Source of the DNA: Bacteroidaceae bacterium
GTDB lineage: Bacteria > Bacteroidota > Bacteroidia > Bacteroidales > Bacteroidaceae
Direction: 5' to 3'
Assembly: GCA_024400995.1 (NCBI GenBank)
Contig: JAKSLU010000003.1
Span: forward strand, 1-59,820
DNA length: 59,820 nt
Part shown: one piece after another, positions 17,040-25,981 of the stretch
Numbering within the stretch: the stretch's first letter is position 1
Layout of the letters: every line of letters starts with the position of its first letter
Made by a program: the position numbers and the translations under genes
Notes under the pieces: generated by a model
What the model saw: only the letters and a program-made list of their open reading frames with translations
What the model was told of the DNA's origin: nothing
The model's database searches: none

Positions 17040-20000
17040 CACTTCACCACCGCCTTGCCGGTCTTGCGGAATCCGCCACCCTCTATCAGATAGAAGTAGG
17101 TGCCGGGAGCGAGGCCCTCGGTGGAGACGTGGGTAGCCTCAGTGGCGGAGAGGCTGCACTCCTTGACTACCTGACCCGATGCGCTGAAGAGCTGCATGGA
17201 GAGAGGGGTGCTGATGCCGTGGGGCATAAAGCTCAGCGTGCCTACGGACTTGCCAGCGCTAACGATTACGTCACGCTCCAGCACCTCCTGGCCTGCGATA
17301 GAGGTAGTGCTCTCGGGATCGAGGATGCCGCGAGTGCCAATGATCATATTCTTCACCGTCTTGGTATCGGTACCCTTGGGGGTAGTCACGGTGAGGGTAA
17401 CATTGTAGGTCAGTTCGGGGTCAACGGTGATGCGGGGATTTCTCACCGTATGGCTACTCACGCTGAGAGGTTCAGGTATGAACGACCACTCCCACTCAGC
17501 ATCCTTCTGGTTCACGATGGAGTAGCTATCGAGTTGTATCTGTGAGCCAAGTCCCTGAGCTTTACCACCACTCAGAATCAGGGGCTGAGCGATAGGCTGG
17601 CAGTCAGTATCTACGAGGTCGCGCTGCCAGATACCATTGTTGGTGGCCACGCGGAGTTTGCCATCCTTGTAGAAGGGGAGCATGCGGATAAGACTGATTA
17701 CCTGAGGCAGACCCTCTGAGTAGTCCTGCCATTCATCCATGGTATCATCCTTATAGAACACGCGGCCGCGCTCGCAGATTCTACCATCGTCCCAACCATT
17801 AGCACGGTCCACGGTGCAGAGGGCATACACTGCATTTTTCTCATTGCCGGTCAGCACAAAGCGCTTCACATACATTTGCTCACGGCCGTTCTTGGCAAGG
17901 TCGGGATATTGCGTAGGAACAACGAGACCCTTGTCGAGTTTCTCCCATGAGGCACCATTATCTTTGGTGCGGAAGATGTAGCCTGGGTGGCTAACCACCG
18001 ACACCCAGATCTCATCCTCATTGCGAGGGTGGATGTCCACGCGGGTAAAGTTGGCTGCATCTACGATTTCCTGCGGTAGGTTGGTGTAGGCAGTGAACGT
18101 CTTACCACCATCCATCGAGTAGTAGATGCCATTCATAGTAGATACCACAAGCTTATCGGGATTGGAACGTGAGATGACGTAGGTGCATATCCTGTCGTTG
18201 AACTTGTGGAGCTCTACGAAGCTGTTGCCGTCATCCACGGTCTTCCAAAGCACGTTCTGCTCATCACCCCAACCGCGGAAGATAAGGTACGACTGCGCAT
18301 AGCGGGGATCAAACTCCATGTAGCCGCCGTAAGTGTGCGATTCGTAGGGAAGCCAGATGTAGGGGAAGATTTTGGCCTCCTGACTCATATCGTCGGAGAG
18401 GATGAAGTTCTGAGAATCGGAGAATGCTACCTTGTGGGGATCACTCAGCATCACGTAGCCCGTGCAGGTTTCACCGCCACCCATGTGGAGGGCACCGGGG
18501 TACTTACCTACGATTTCGGCCATGTCGCCATTGTGATAGCGTCCACCAGCCACTACGTCCTCATTCCAGCCCTGACCGAAGCCCTCGAACTCAGAGGCAT
18601 AAATGCCATTGATGCGCACCTCAGGGCGTGTGGCAAAGAAGTCGGTGGAGTAGTTGAGACCACCATCGTGCGAAACCCAGGTTTCATTGCCGAGTACGCG
18701 CACTTCCTGCAGGTCGAAGTGAATGTTGTCGTACTTGCCATAGTAGCCACCAAGGTTCTCAAAGGTCTTGCCGCCATCCGTGGATTTATAGAAGTTGAGC
18801 ATACCGAGGAACACGGTTTCGGGATCCTGCGATGAAGCGGTGCAGGTCAGGCAGTAGTAACCCTGACCGCGCGCATCGGTCTTCTCGTCATTCGGAATTG
18901 TGGCTAGATCCAGCTCAGTCCATGTACTACCAGCATCGGTACTCTTGAGGAGCACCGGGGTGCCGAAGAACTGCGGCCACCTGTAGGCCAGAGAGAAGTA
19001 GTCGTATTTGCAGGCAGTGAGGTAGATGTAGTCACCGCCATTCGCAGCTGAAGAAAGACCTATGCGGCCACATACGAGTTTATAGTCGAGCTTGGGCATA
19101 CGGTCGGTGTTCCACGTTTCGCCGCCATCGTTGCTATAGTAGAGTAGCACGGCCGAGTTGCTAGCTGATGTTTGGCGTGCAAACGCGTAAATCTCATTGC
19201 CCTTAATCTCGCCCTTGGTGTACTTCTGTTGCAGGTCAAAGCACTCGGCATCAATGATCCGCGTCCAGGTCTTGCCGTTGTCGGTGGTCTTGTACACGCC
19301 CTTGCGGTTGCCCATAATCATGTGCGTGTCGTCGGTAGGACTGATGATCACGTCGCGAATGGGTGAGTTGGTGTAATTTGAGGGAGTAATGTCTGTCCAG
19401 GTGGCACCACCATCCTCGGTGAGCCACACGAAGGAGCCTGCACCCATCACCACCTTCTGGGGATTGGTGTGCGATATCTCGATGGTCGAGGGTATGCCGC
19501 CAAAGTAGAAGTCGGGGGTGCATGAGGTCCAGTGCTCACCGCGGTCCTCGGTCTTGAAGATCATGCCTGTCTCCGCACCAGCATAGAGGATGTTGGGGCT
19601 GGTCTTGGAGATATCAAAGCACTGTATGTTGCTCTGTCCGGGATAGGGCTTACGCGTCTTCCAGTCGTAGGTGGTGATGGGCGAGATTACCTCCCACTTG
19701 GAGTCGCTGAGTGCAGACTTCTGGGCGCGTGCGGCCTTGCGGGTGCTCACGGCATTGATGTCGGCCACAAACTGGCGGAAGTCGCTCTGCTTGGGCATCT
19801 TGATGCTGCCATCGGGCCGTACATAGGCGCGGTGGGCCTTCTGCCAGCGGCGGAAGTAGTTGATCACGCCCTTGGTCTCGGGCGTCTTGTAGCGATACTT
19901 GGGGTTCTCCACCATGAAGCGCTCAAAGGAGTCCTCCATGGCACGGTAGTTCACGCTCTCAGGATCGCTGAGCTTCAACATCCACGCGGGTGCTCCAGGG

Positions 20001-20095
20001 GGAAGGCCTACGGGGTCGTAGGCAGTGTGCACTTCCTCTTGCGCCTGCGCGCAGAGGCAAATAAAAAATAAAAAAGGGAAAAATATCCTGCGCAT
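17039..20095 (-). CDS. T9SS-exported Asp-box propeller protein, paralogue 2
   Basis: A 1018-residue paralogue of the 11664-14738 protein with the same plan: signal peptide (MRRIFFPFLFFICLCAQAQ), a conserved N-terminal helical segment (APAWMLKLSDPESVNYRAM, then YFRRWQKAHRAYVRPDGSI), Asp-box propellers (TEDRGEHW, TEDGGATW, TTDNGKTW, SNDGGETW, STDAGSTW, SMDGGKTF), a PKD-like domain and the T9SS domain ending GFRKTGKAVVK. The shared N-terminal segment before the propeller is a hallmark of this family and may be functional. It starts 8 bases after paralogue 3 and ends 37 bases before the receptor gene, so all four genes probably share one transcript. The function is unknown. Confidence 0.85.
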   Translation of the reverse strand: MRRIFFPFLFFICLCAQAQEEVHTAYDPVGLPPGAPAWMLKLSDPESVNYRAMEDSFERFMVENPKYRYKTPETKGVINYFRRWQKAHRAYVRPDGSIKMPKQSDFRQFVADINAVSTRKAARAQKSALSDSKWEVISPITTYDWKTRKPYPGQSNIQCFDISKTSPNILYAGAETGMIFKTEDRGEHWTSCTPDFYFGGIPSTIEISHTNPQKVVMGAGSFVWLTEDGGATWTDITPSNYTNSPIRDVIISPTDDTHMIMGNRKGVYKTTDNGKTWTRIIDAECFDLQQKYTKGEIKGNEIYAFARQTSASNSAVLLYYSNDGGETWNTDRMPKLDYKLVCGRIGLSSAANGGDYIYLTACKYDYFSLAYRWPQFFGTPVLLKSTDAGSTWTELDLATIPNDEKTDARGQGYYCLTCTASSQDPETVFLGMLNFYKSTDGGKTFENLGGYYGKYDNIHFDLQEVRVLGNETWVSHDGGLNYSTDFFATRPEVRINGIYASEFEGFGQGWNEDVVAGGRYHNGDMAEIVGKYPGALHMGGGETCTGYVMLSDPHKVAFSDSQNFILSDDMSQEAKIFPYIWLPYESHTYGGYMEFDPRYAQSYLIFRGWGDEQNVLWKTVDDGNSFVELHKFNDRICTYVISRSNPDKLVVSTMNGIYYSMDGGKTFTAYTNLPQEIVDAANFTRVDIHPRNEDEIWVSVVSHPGYIFRTKDNGASWEKLDKGLVVPTQYPDLAKNGREQMYVKRFVLTGNEKNAVYALCTVDRANGWDDGRICERGRVFYKDDTMDEWQDYSEGLPQVISLIRMLPFYKDGKLRVATNNGIWQRDLVDTDCQPIAQPLILSGGKAQGLGSQIQLDSYSIVNQKDAEWEWSFIPEPLSVSSHTVRNPRITVDPELTYNVTLTVTTPKGTDTKTVKNMIIGTRGILDPESTTSIAGQEVLERDVIVSAGKSVGTLSFMPHGISTPLSMQLFSASGQVVKECSLSATEATHVSTEGLAPGTYFYLIEGGGFRKTGKAVVK

Positions 20096-20103
20096 GGGAT
20101 GAA

Positions 20104-23100
20104 TTACTTCTTGATAAACTTGCCGTAGTACTTGTAGTCCTGGGCACTGAGGTTATACACATAGGAGCCGGGGGCGAGCTGGCCGAGGCTGACCTCGGTG
20201 AGGGTCTCCGTGGCGGGTATCAGCACCTCCTGGAGGAGGGCACCCTTGAGGCTATAGAGACGGAACTTCTTGTCGCTGGTGAGGTTCTCTGAGTGTACCA
20301 CCAGGCTGGGCACGCCACCGGCATACGCCACCTCCACGTTTATCTGGGGAGTACGAGAGGCGGCGGAGGGCGTCACGCCTGTGGTGATGTCGTCCAGACC
20401 GGGAGCGCTCTGAGAGAGCGTTATCATGCTCTCGATGGTGCGTGAGTGGGTGCCTTGCGGAGTGGTGACGGTGAGGGTCACGTCGTACTCACCCTTGCGG
20501 CCAAATACCACCTTGGGATTGCGGGTGTTGGCACCCTCCACCTTGTAGGGCTCAGGACTAAAGCTCCACTCCCACTGAACCTGCTCCTGATTGACGATGG
20601 AGTAACTGTCGAAGAGCACCTCCTTCATGGGATCGGAGAGGTTGCCGTTGCCCAGGTTCAGCGCCATGGGCTGGGCCACAGGCACGAACTGCTCATGATA
20701 GAGAGGTATCTCCCAGATGCCCTGATAGGTGGCAGCGCGGAGCTTGCCCTCCTTGTAGAAGGGAGCGAGGCGGGAGATGACGGCTGCGGAGGGCAGGCCT
20801 GCGGAGTAGTTCACCCAGCCATTGGTGTCATCGTCGCGATAGATGACCATCTGGCCGCTCTCGTAGTCGCCGAGGTTGGTGCTGAGATACACGCCGTTCT
20901 TATAGCCTGTGAGGACAATCCAGGCAAAGCGCTTGCCCGCGTAGGCAGTGCCCTCGAGGGGATAGGTCCAGGTCTTGCCGTTATCTTTGGTGTAGGCCAC
21001 CTGACCGGCGTAGTAGCCGTTGGCATACCAGAGGAGGTTGTCGTTGTGGGGATCCACAGCGATGGAGGCACCAGCCTGGTCGCGGCCGTCATCAAAGGGC
21101 TTGACCTCAAACTCCTCCCACTCCTTGCCATTGTCGGTGGAGTGGAAGATGGAGTACTGCGTCACGACATAGAGATGGTCGGGGTTGGAGCGGGCATGGG
21201 CATGTGACTGCACATAGCGCTCCTCGCAGTCAAAGATCTTGCGGAACGACTTGCCCTCGTCCTCCGACATGTAGAGGGTGTGGACATCCTCTGGGTCGCA
21301 ACCCCAACCCTCGTAACTGGGGGTGATAATAAGGCGGTGGGCATAGCGGGGATCGAAATCTACCTCATTGCTGGTAAAGGTGGATTCGGCCGGGCGACGG
21401 CCCGTGGAAAAGTAGCTGTAGTCGGTGATGACACGGTCATCAATGTTAGTCTCGGGGATGGTGTACATGGCACCATCAGAGAAATACACCTTGTGGGGAT
21501 CACTCAGCATCACATAGCCCGTGGCACGCTCGATGCCACCTACGTGGAGAGAGTTGCCCTCGCCATAGCTCTCCGTCATCACGGCATCGCCATTGTGCCA
21601 GCGGCCACCGGCCATCACGTCCTTGTTCCAGCCCTGACCATAGCCCACGTACTCTGCGGCATAGATGCCATCGTGGCGGGTCTCGCCGCCAGTGGCAAAG
21701 AAGTTGGTGGAGTGGCGAATACCGCCATCGGTGCTGATATAGGTGTCCGTGCCAAGGGTCACGATGTCCTGCATGTCGGGGTGCATGTTGGTGTTAGGGA
21801 TATAGCCACCAATGCCTACTGCCGTGCTGGGAGCTGTGCCACCCGTCACGGCGCGATAGCAGCAGGTGAGACCATAGATGATAAGGTCGGGATTCTGCGA
21901 GGAGGCTCCGATGATCATATCGAAGTAGCCCTGGCCACCGTTCTTGTCGGAACTGTTGAAGGGGCAGAGGCCGCCCTCAGTGCTCAGGTTCTGCCAGGTC
22001 TGGCCAGCATCGGTACTCTTGAGTATCGAAGGATCACCCATACCGCCGAGAGGACCTGCGGTATCGTCGAGGTAGCGGGAGTTGGCGATGGCATAGACGT
22101 AGTTCTCGCCACCAGGAGCCTGGCTCACGGCCAGACGGCCAGCCTGAATGTTGGTCACCACATCGCTAGTGGCAGCAGCATCCCACTTGAGACCACCATC
22201 CTTGGAGATATATATCTTGCAGTCGGTGTTCCAGATGTCGTTGGGGTTCTTGCCGAGCATATAGATGTGGTTAGGATCATTGGGCTTGAGCTCATGGTCG
22301 TAGCATAGGCCAGTGAAGGTGCACTGGTATGACTGGCCTCCGTTGGTGGTCACATAGAAGCCACCACTCTTGCCGCGAGCCATACCCGTAGCAAAGGTAA
22401 CGTACTTGGAGTCGTTGGGAGAGAAGCGAATGCTGTTGACATTGCCCTGCACGCCCTGCTGCTGCACCCAGGTCTCACCGCCATCGGTAGATTTCCAGAG
22501 GCTCACACCGCCACCGCAATATACCACGTTGGGGTTCTTGGGGTCCACCTGCACGGAGTAGATGGAGCCGCCAAAGTTGTGCTGGGCATTGCAGGGCTTC
22601 CAGCTCTGGCCCTTGTCTGTGCTCTTGAACACGACACCCTTGTCGGTGCCGGCATAGAGAATATTGGGGTTCTGCTCGCAGATGCTGAGGCGGAACACGC
22701 AGGCCTGAGAGTCCTCGGACTTGCCGCCAGTGCGCGTAGTGTAGGGGCCTATGTTCTTCCACACCTTGCCGTCCTTGGCCTCAGCCTTGCGGCGGGTGCT
22801 GCGGGTGTTGAGCTGAGAGAGGCGGGCTGTATGCTCGGCCACGGTGGGCAGATGGATCATGCCGTCCTCACCCACAAAGCGCTCATAGGCACGCTGCCAG
22901 CGGCGGTAGTAGTTCACGATGGGCTTCTTCTCGCGGGTCTTGGCGCGTGCATCAGGGTCGCTGATGAGCCAGTCGCGATAGAGCTGCTGCATCTCACGGA
23001 AGTTCACACCCGTGGGATTCTTGCTGATTTCTGCCATCCATGCGGGAGCTCCAGCGGGCAGGGGTTCGTGCACATAGGGGTCAATCACATCGGAGGTCTG

Positions 23101-23163
23101 TGCCTGGGCTCCTACTGCACAAGCCAGCAGCAGGGCGCTAAGGTAGCGTCGAGTGTGTGTCAT
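20104..23163 (-). CDS. T9SS-exported Asp-box propeller protein, paralogue 3
   Basis: First gene of the four-gene unit. The start at 23163 (MTHTRRYLSALLLACAVGAQAQ) gives a clean signal peptide and 1019 residues; the ORF runs on to an ATG at 23220, but that would put a membrane-like stretch before the signal peptide and sit in the leader. Asp-box motifs include STDKGQSW, STDGGETW, TTNGGQSY, SKDGGLKW, STDAGQTW, STDNGKEW and TKDNGKTW. A PKD-like segment (WEWSFSPEPYKVEG ... YDVTLTVTTPQGTHSRT) and a diverged T9SS domain (GSYVYNLSAQDYKYYGKFIKK) close the protein. It is the most divergent of the three. A -7 box lies at 23235-23242. Confidence 0.85.
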   Translation of the reverse strand: MTHTRRYLSALLLACAVGAQAQTSDVIDPYVHEPLPAGAPAWMAEISKNPTGVNFREMQQLYRDWLISDPDARAKTREKKPIVNYYRRWQRAYERFVGEDGMIHLPTVAEHTARLSQLNTRSTRRKAEAKDGKVWKNIGPYTTRTGGKSEDSQACVFRLSICEQNPNILYAGTDKGVVFKSTDKGQSWKPCNAQHNFGGSIYSVQVDPKNPNVVYCGGGVSLWKSTDGGETWVQQQGVQGNVNSIRFSPNDSKYVTFATGMARGKSGGFYVTTNGGQSYQCTFTGLCYDHELKPNDPNHIYMLGKNPNDIWNTDCKIYISKDGGLKWDAAATSDVVTNIQAGRLAVSQAPGGENYVYAIANSRYLDDTAGPLGGMGDPSILKSTDAGQTWQNLSTEGGLCPFNSSDKNGGQGYFDMIIGASSQNPDLIIYGLTCCYRAVTGGTAPSTAVGIGGYIPNTNMHPDMQDIVTLGTDTYISTDGGIRHSTNFFATGGETRHDGIYAAEYVGYGQGWNKDVMAGGRWHNGDAVMTESYGEGNSLHVGGIERATGYVMLSDPHKVYFSDGAMYTIPETNIDDRVITDYSYFSTGRRPAESTFTSNEVDFDPRYAHRLIITPSYEGWGCDPEDVHTLYMSEDEGKSFRKIFDCEERYVQSHAHARSNPDHLYVVTQYSIFHSTDNGKEWEEFEVKPFDDGRDQAGASIAVDPHNDNLLWYANGYYAGQVAYTKDNGKTWTYPLEGTAYAGKRFAWIVLTGYKNGVYLSTNLGDYESGQMVIYRDDDTNGWVNYSAGLPSAAVISRLAPFYKEGKLRAATYQGIWEIPLYHEQFVPVAQPMALNLGNGNLSDPMKEVLFDSYSIVNQEQVQWEWSFSPEPYKVEGANTRNPKVVFGRKGEYDVTLTVTTPQGTHSRTIESMITLSQSAPGLDDITTGVTPSAASRTPQINVEVAYAGGVPSLVVHSENLTSDKKFRLYSLKGALLQEVLIPATETLTEVSLGQLAPGSYVYNLSAQDYKYYGKFIKK

Positions 23164-23234
23164 AGAAAAAATGTATAGGTTTAAGGTTATGCAAAGTGGG
23201 ATAAAGTGACTCACTTTCACGTAGTAAGCCTATA

Positions 23235-23242
23235 CAAATTTA
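23235..23242 (-). promoter_or_regulatory. -7 box (TAAATTTG) of the propeller/receptor operon
   Basis: TAAATTTG on the minus strand, 71 bases before the chosen ATG at 23163. A run of eight G (23314-23321) lies about 70 bases further upstream. Confidence 0.55.
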
Positions 23243-23299
23243 AGCATAAATCGGGGTTTCGGCCTCAGTTATTTTGGACTAACTGTATCGGCTTTCACA

Positions 23300-23697
23300 T
23301 TATTTAGCAATTCGGGGGGGGTAATTGTAACGTATGGATGGCAAAATCGCCTTTTTGGTTGGAGTATTGGCTTATGCGATGTAGCCTGTTGTACACCATA
23401 GAGTAGTGCGTCGTAGAGTATAGACTGCGACGTCGTGGTGTATAGACTAATTTCGACTAATGTATAGGGACGTATCTACCCATGGAAAAGCACAAAAATA
23501 ATAGTTTTTACCTCATTTCTGTGCACTAAGACATAACTCCATGTGATACAATGGCTTATATAGTGTAGAGCTCTACACTACTGTACATACTGTGCACAGT
23601 GATGTAGAGCCTATACACTAGCAAAATGCTCAATAACTGGGAGTTACAACGATTTGTGCACAAGTGCACAATATCGGCAAACATAAAAAAGGAGATA
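23300..23697. other. Gene-free ~400 bp rich in short palindromes
   Basis: No ORF of note. It holds a perfect 20-base palindrome at 23561-23580 (TAGTGTAGAGCTCTACACTA), a 12-base one at 23589-23600 (ACTGTGCACAGT) and overlapping TTGTGCACAA / GTGCACAAGTGCAC at 23654-23671. GTGTATAG-like words recur (23437, 23461, 23611). Similar GTGCAC palindromes cluster at 42004-42154. A G8 run is at 23314-23321. Confidence 0.6.
23314..23321. repeat. G8 homopolymer upstream of the propeller/receptor operon
   Basis: Eight consecutive G lie about 72 bases upstream of the -7 box of the 11664-23163 operon. Not inside a gene. Confidence 0.85.
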
Positions 23698-23720
23698 GAG
23701 CTTGCGCTACGCGCTAGCTC
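23698..23720 (-). terminator. Terminator of tRNA-Arg
   Basis: GAGCT-AGCGC / GCGC-AGCTC arms around a short loop, followed on the minus strand by CTCCTTTTTTTATG. It begins 2 bases beyond the tRNA 3' end. Confidence 0.7.
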
Positions 23721-23721
23721 G

Positions 23722-23795
23722 TGACCCCGCTGGGATTCAAACCCAGGACCTTCAGAACCGGAATCTGACGCTCTATTCAGCTAAGCTACGGGGCC
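23722..23795 (-). tRNA. tRNA-Arg (anticodon CCG)
   Basis: A 74-base cloverleaf is readable by eye. Acceptor stem GGCCCCG/CGGGGTC has one G-T pair. The anticodon stem TCAGA/TCTGA holds the loop TTCCGGT with anticodon CCG (codon CGG). The T stem CTGGG/CCCAG encloses TTTGAAT. The discriminator base is A and the CCA end is not encoded. It has its own promoter (23815-23846) and terminator (23698-23720). Confidence 0.95.
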
Positions 23796-23814
23796 AATGT
23801 GTGGAATCTGCGTG

Positions 23815-23846
23815 CAAAAATACGAATTTCTGCTGATATGACCAAG
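23815..23846 (-). promoter_or_regulatory. Promoter of tRNA-Arg (CTTG-N20-TATTTTTG)
   Basis: On the minus strand CTTG (23843-23846) and TATTTTTG (23815-23822) are 20 bases apart and end 19 bases before the tRNA 5' end. This fits the Bacteroidetes consensus with one -33 mismatch. Confidence 0.6.
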
Positions 23847-23944
23847 GATTAGGGGAGAGGAGTTTAAAGTTTAAGGTCTGAGGGGGAATATTTCAGCGCC
23901 TCAGCATAAAAAAGCGACTTTTTCTGCGTTCGGTTTACAAAATA

Positions 23945-23976
23945 TTTGGCACTTCGCTTACTTATTCGTAACTTTG
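23945..23976 (+). promoter_or_regulatory. Promoter of the sulfatase gene (TTTG-N20-TAACTTTG)
   Basis: TTTG at 23945-23948 and TAACTTTG at 23969-23976, 20 bases apart, 26 bases before the ATG. A full match to the consensus. Confidence 0.75.
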
Positions 23977-24002
23977 CGCAGTCATTTATAAATATATCCC
24001 AC

Positions 24003-25526
24003 ATGCGTAAGACCACATTTTCCGTTCTCTCGCTTGCTGCCCTCGGCCTCACGGCACAGGCACAGCAGCGACCCAACGTAATCTTTGTGCTGGCCGACGA
24101 CCTCGGCTATGGCGACCTGAGTTGCTATGAGGGAGAGGCACCCACTCCCCACATTGACCAGTTGGCCAGGGAGGGTGTCCGCTTTACGAACGCCCACGCC
24201 GTGGCCTCCACCAGCACGCCCTCACGCTATGGCATGCTGACGGGCTGCTACCCCTTTCGCCGTCCGGGTACCGACGTGGCTGCAGGCAATGCTGGCATGA
24301 TCATCAAGCCGGAGCAATATACGGTGGCCGATGCCTTCCATAATGCAGGATACAGAACCGCTGCCATCGGCAAGTGGCACCTCGGTCTGGGTAGCAAGAC
24401 TGCTCAGCAGGACTGGAATGGTGAACTGGACCAGACACCCAGGGATCTGGGCTTTGACTATCACTATATCATGGCCGCCACGGCTGACCGCGTGCCCTGC
24501 GTGTTCATAGAGCAGGGGCGCGTCAAGAACTGGGACCCCGAGGCTCCCATCGAGGTGAGCTACGACTGGGGAAAGCCCTTCCCCGGTGAGCCTCTGGGCA
24601 GGACCCACCCCGAACTGCTCACTAAGCAGCGCCACTCCCACGGCCACGACATGGCCATCGTCAACGGCATTGGTCGCATAGGCTATATGCGCGGTGGCGG
24701 CAAGGCTCTGTGGCGCGATGAGGACATACCCGACTCGCTGCTGCACTATGCCATCAAGTGGATTGGGGAGCAGACCATGGAGCGTGGAGAGCAGGCGGCG
24801 CCCTTCTTCATGTACTTTGCCACGAACGACGTGCATGTGCCCCGCCAACCCCACGAACGCTTCAGGGGCAAGAGCCCCATGGGTCTCAGGGGCGAGGCCA
24901 TCCTCCAGTTTGACTACACCATAGGTCAGCTGCGTGCTGCCCTGGACTCTCTCGGCATAGCCGACAACACCCTCATCATCATTACCTCCGACAACGGCCC
25001 CGTGCTCGACGACGGCTATGCCGACCGTGCGGAGGAACTGGTGGGTACGCACAAACCCGGCGGCCCCTATCGTGGCGGCAAGTACAGTGCCTATGAGGCA
25101 GGCAACGTGGTGCCCTTCATCGTGAGTGGTGCGGGTGCCAAGCGCGGCAAGGTGAGCAATGCCCTCGTGAGTCTCATCGACCTGCCTGCTACTATGGCTG
25201 CTATGGTGGGTGTGGACATTCCCGCCGGTCAGGCCACGGACTCCCGCGAGTGTCTCAAGACCTGGCTCGGTCGCAGCAAGAAGCCCGCCCCCTATCATGT
25301 CAGCATGGCGGCCAACCGCTCCCTCGAGGTGCGTGACCAGCGCTGGAAGTACATCGAGCCCTCGCGTGGTAGCATCGGCTGGGGCCCCAACATAGAGAGT
25401 GGCTACAGTCAGGAACCCCAGCTCTACGACATGAGCCGTGCGGCCTGGGAGCAGGACAACCAGGCTGAGCGTCAGCCCAAGGTCCTCCAACGTATGCAGC
25501 AACTCCTCCAGTCCATCCGCAAGTAG
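24003..25526 (+). CDS. Secreted sulfatase, serine-type
   Basis: This 507-residue enzyme of the alkaline phosphatase superfamily cleaves sulfate esters. A signal peptide (MRKTTFSVLSLAALGLTAQAQ) is followed by the metal-binding NVIFVLADDLGYGD. The active-site motif is Ser71-Thr-Pro-Ser-Arg75, the serine variant of C/S-x-P-x-R, so maturation to formylglycine needs an anaerobic radical-SAM sulfatase-maturating enzyme, not encoded here. GYRTAAIGKWHLG and ITSDNGPVLDD carry the remaining conserved residues. Closest in pattern to arylsulfatase-type enzymes acting on sulfated host or dietary glycans; the exact substrate cannot be read. The start at 24003 is set by the signal peptide and by the promoter 26 bases upstream. 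Two large repeats follow the stop. Confidence 0.93.
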   Translation: MRKTTFSVLSLAALGLTAQAQQRPNVIFVLADDLGYGDLSCYEGEAPTPHIDQLAREGVRFTNAHAVASTSTPSRYGMLTGCYPFRRPGTDVAAGNAGMIIKPEQYTVADAFHNAGYRTAAIGKWHLGLGSKTAQQDWNGELDQTPRDLGFDYHYIMAATADRVPCVFIEQGRVKNWDPEAPIEVSYDWGKPFPGEPLGRTHPELLTKQRHSHGHDMAIVNGIGRIGYMRGGGKALWRDEDIPDSLLHYAIKWIGEQTMERGEQAAPFFMYFATNDVHVPRQPHERFRGKSPMGLRGEAILQFDYTIGQLRAALDSLGIADNTLIIITSDNGPVLDDGYADRAEELVGTHKPGGPYRGGKYSAYEAGNVVPFIVSGAGAKRGKVSNALVSLIDLPATMAAMVGVDIPAGQATDSRECLKTWLGRSKKPAPYHVSMAANRSLEVRDQRWKYIEPSRGSIGWGPNIESGYSQEPQLYDMSRAAWEQDNQAERQPKVLQRMQQLLQSIRK

Positions 25527-25545
25527 GCCCGCTGGTGGTTGGGCG

Positions 25546-25743
25546 GAGACAAAAACCAAGGATAAACCCCTTAGTGTTGCTGCAAATGTCTCTATCGAGC
25601 CATTGATGCTGGAGCTGTGCCAAATTCCTTGTAAGAGCCGCGGCTCTTACAGATAATTTGTCCCACCTCCATCATCACCCTACGGGTTTTGCATCAACCC
25701 TAAGGCGATAAACCAAAGATAAACCCTGCCTGGGTCGCATCAA
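25546..25743 (+). repeat. Structured palindromic element, copy A
   Basis: The core is 25571-25703 (133 bases) with inverted ends TTAGTGTTGCTGCAAA and TTTTGCATCAACCCTAA. Nested arms follow: GGAGCTG with CACCTCC, CAAATT (25621-25626) with AATTTG (25655-25660), and a perfect 22-base palindrome at 25630-25651. Left flank GAGACAAAAACC..AAACCCC and right flank ATAAACC..TGCCTGGGTC. It is near-identical to copy B. Confidence 0.9.
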
Positions 25744-25762
25744 ACCGCAAGTAGTGGTGGTA

Positions 25763-25959
25763 GAGACAAAAACCAAGGATAAACCCCTTAGGGCTGATGC
25801 AAATGTCTCTATCGAGCCATTGATGCTGGAGCTGTGCCAAATTCCTTGTAAGAGCCGCGGCTCTTACAGATAATTTGTCCCACCTCCATCATCACCCTAC
25901 GGGTTTTGCATCAACCCTAAGGCGATAAACAAAAATAAACCCAGCCTGGGTCACATCAA
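25763..25959 (+). repeat. Structured palindromic element, copy B
   Basis: A direct repeat of copy A at a period of 217 bases; core 25788-25920 (133 bases). The left terminal repeat TTAGGGCTGATGCAAA pairs well with the right TTTTGCATCAACCCTAA. The inner hairpin is identical to copy A, and the right flank carries the perfect small hairpin ACCCA-GCC-TGGGT. Confidence 0.9.
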
Positions 25960-25981
25960 GACGGGGAAAGCTCCAGAGGTT

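Noticed and set aside
20446-21207. Plus-strand ORFs across the propeller operon
   Set aside because: Shadows of GC-rich minus-strand genes with clear Asp-box motifs; no start context or family match was seen.
24222-25559. Long minus-strand ORF of 445 codons opposite the sulfatase
   Set aside because: Shadow of a GC-rich gene; the sulfatase motifs on the plus strand are complete.
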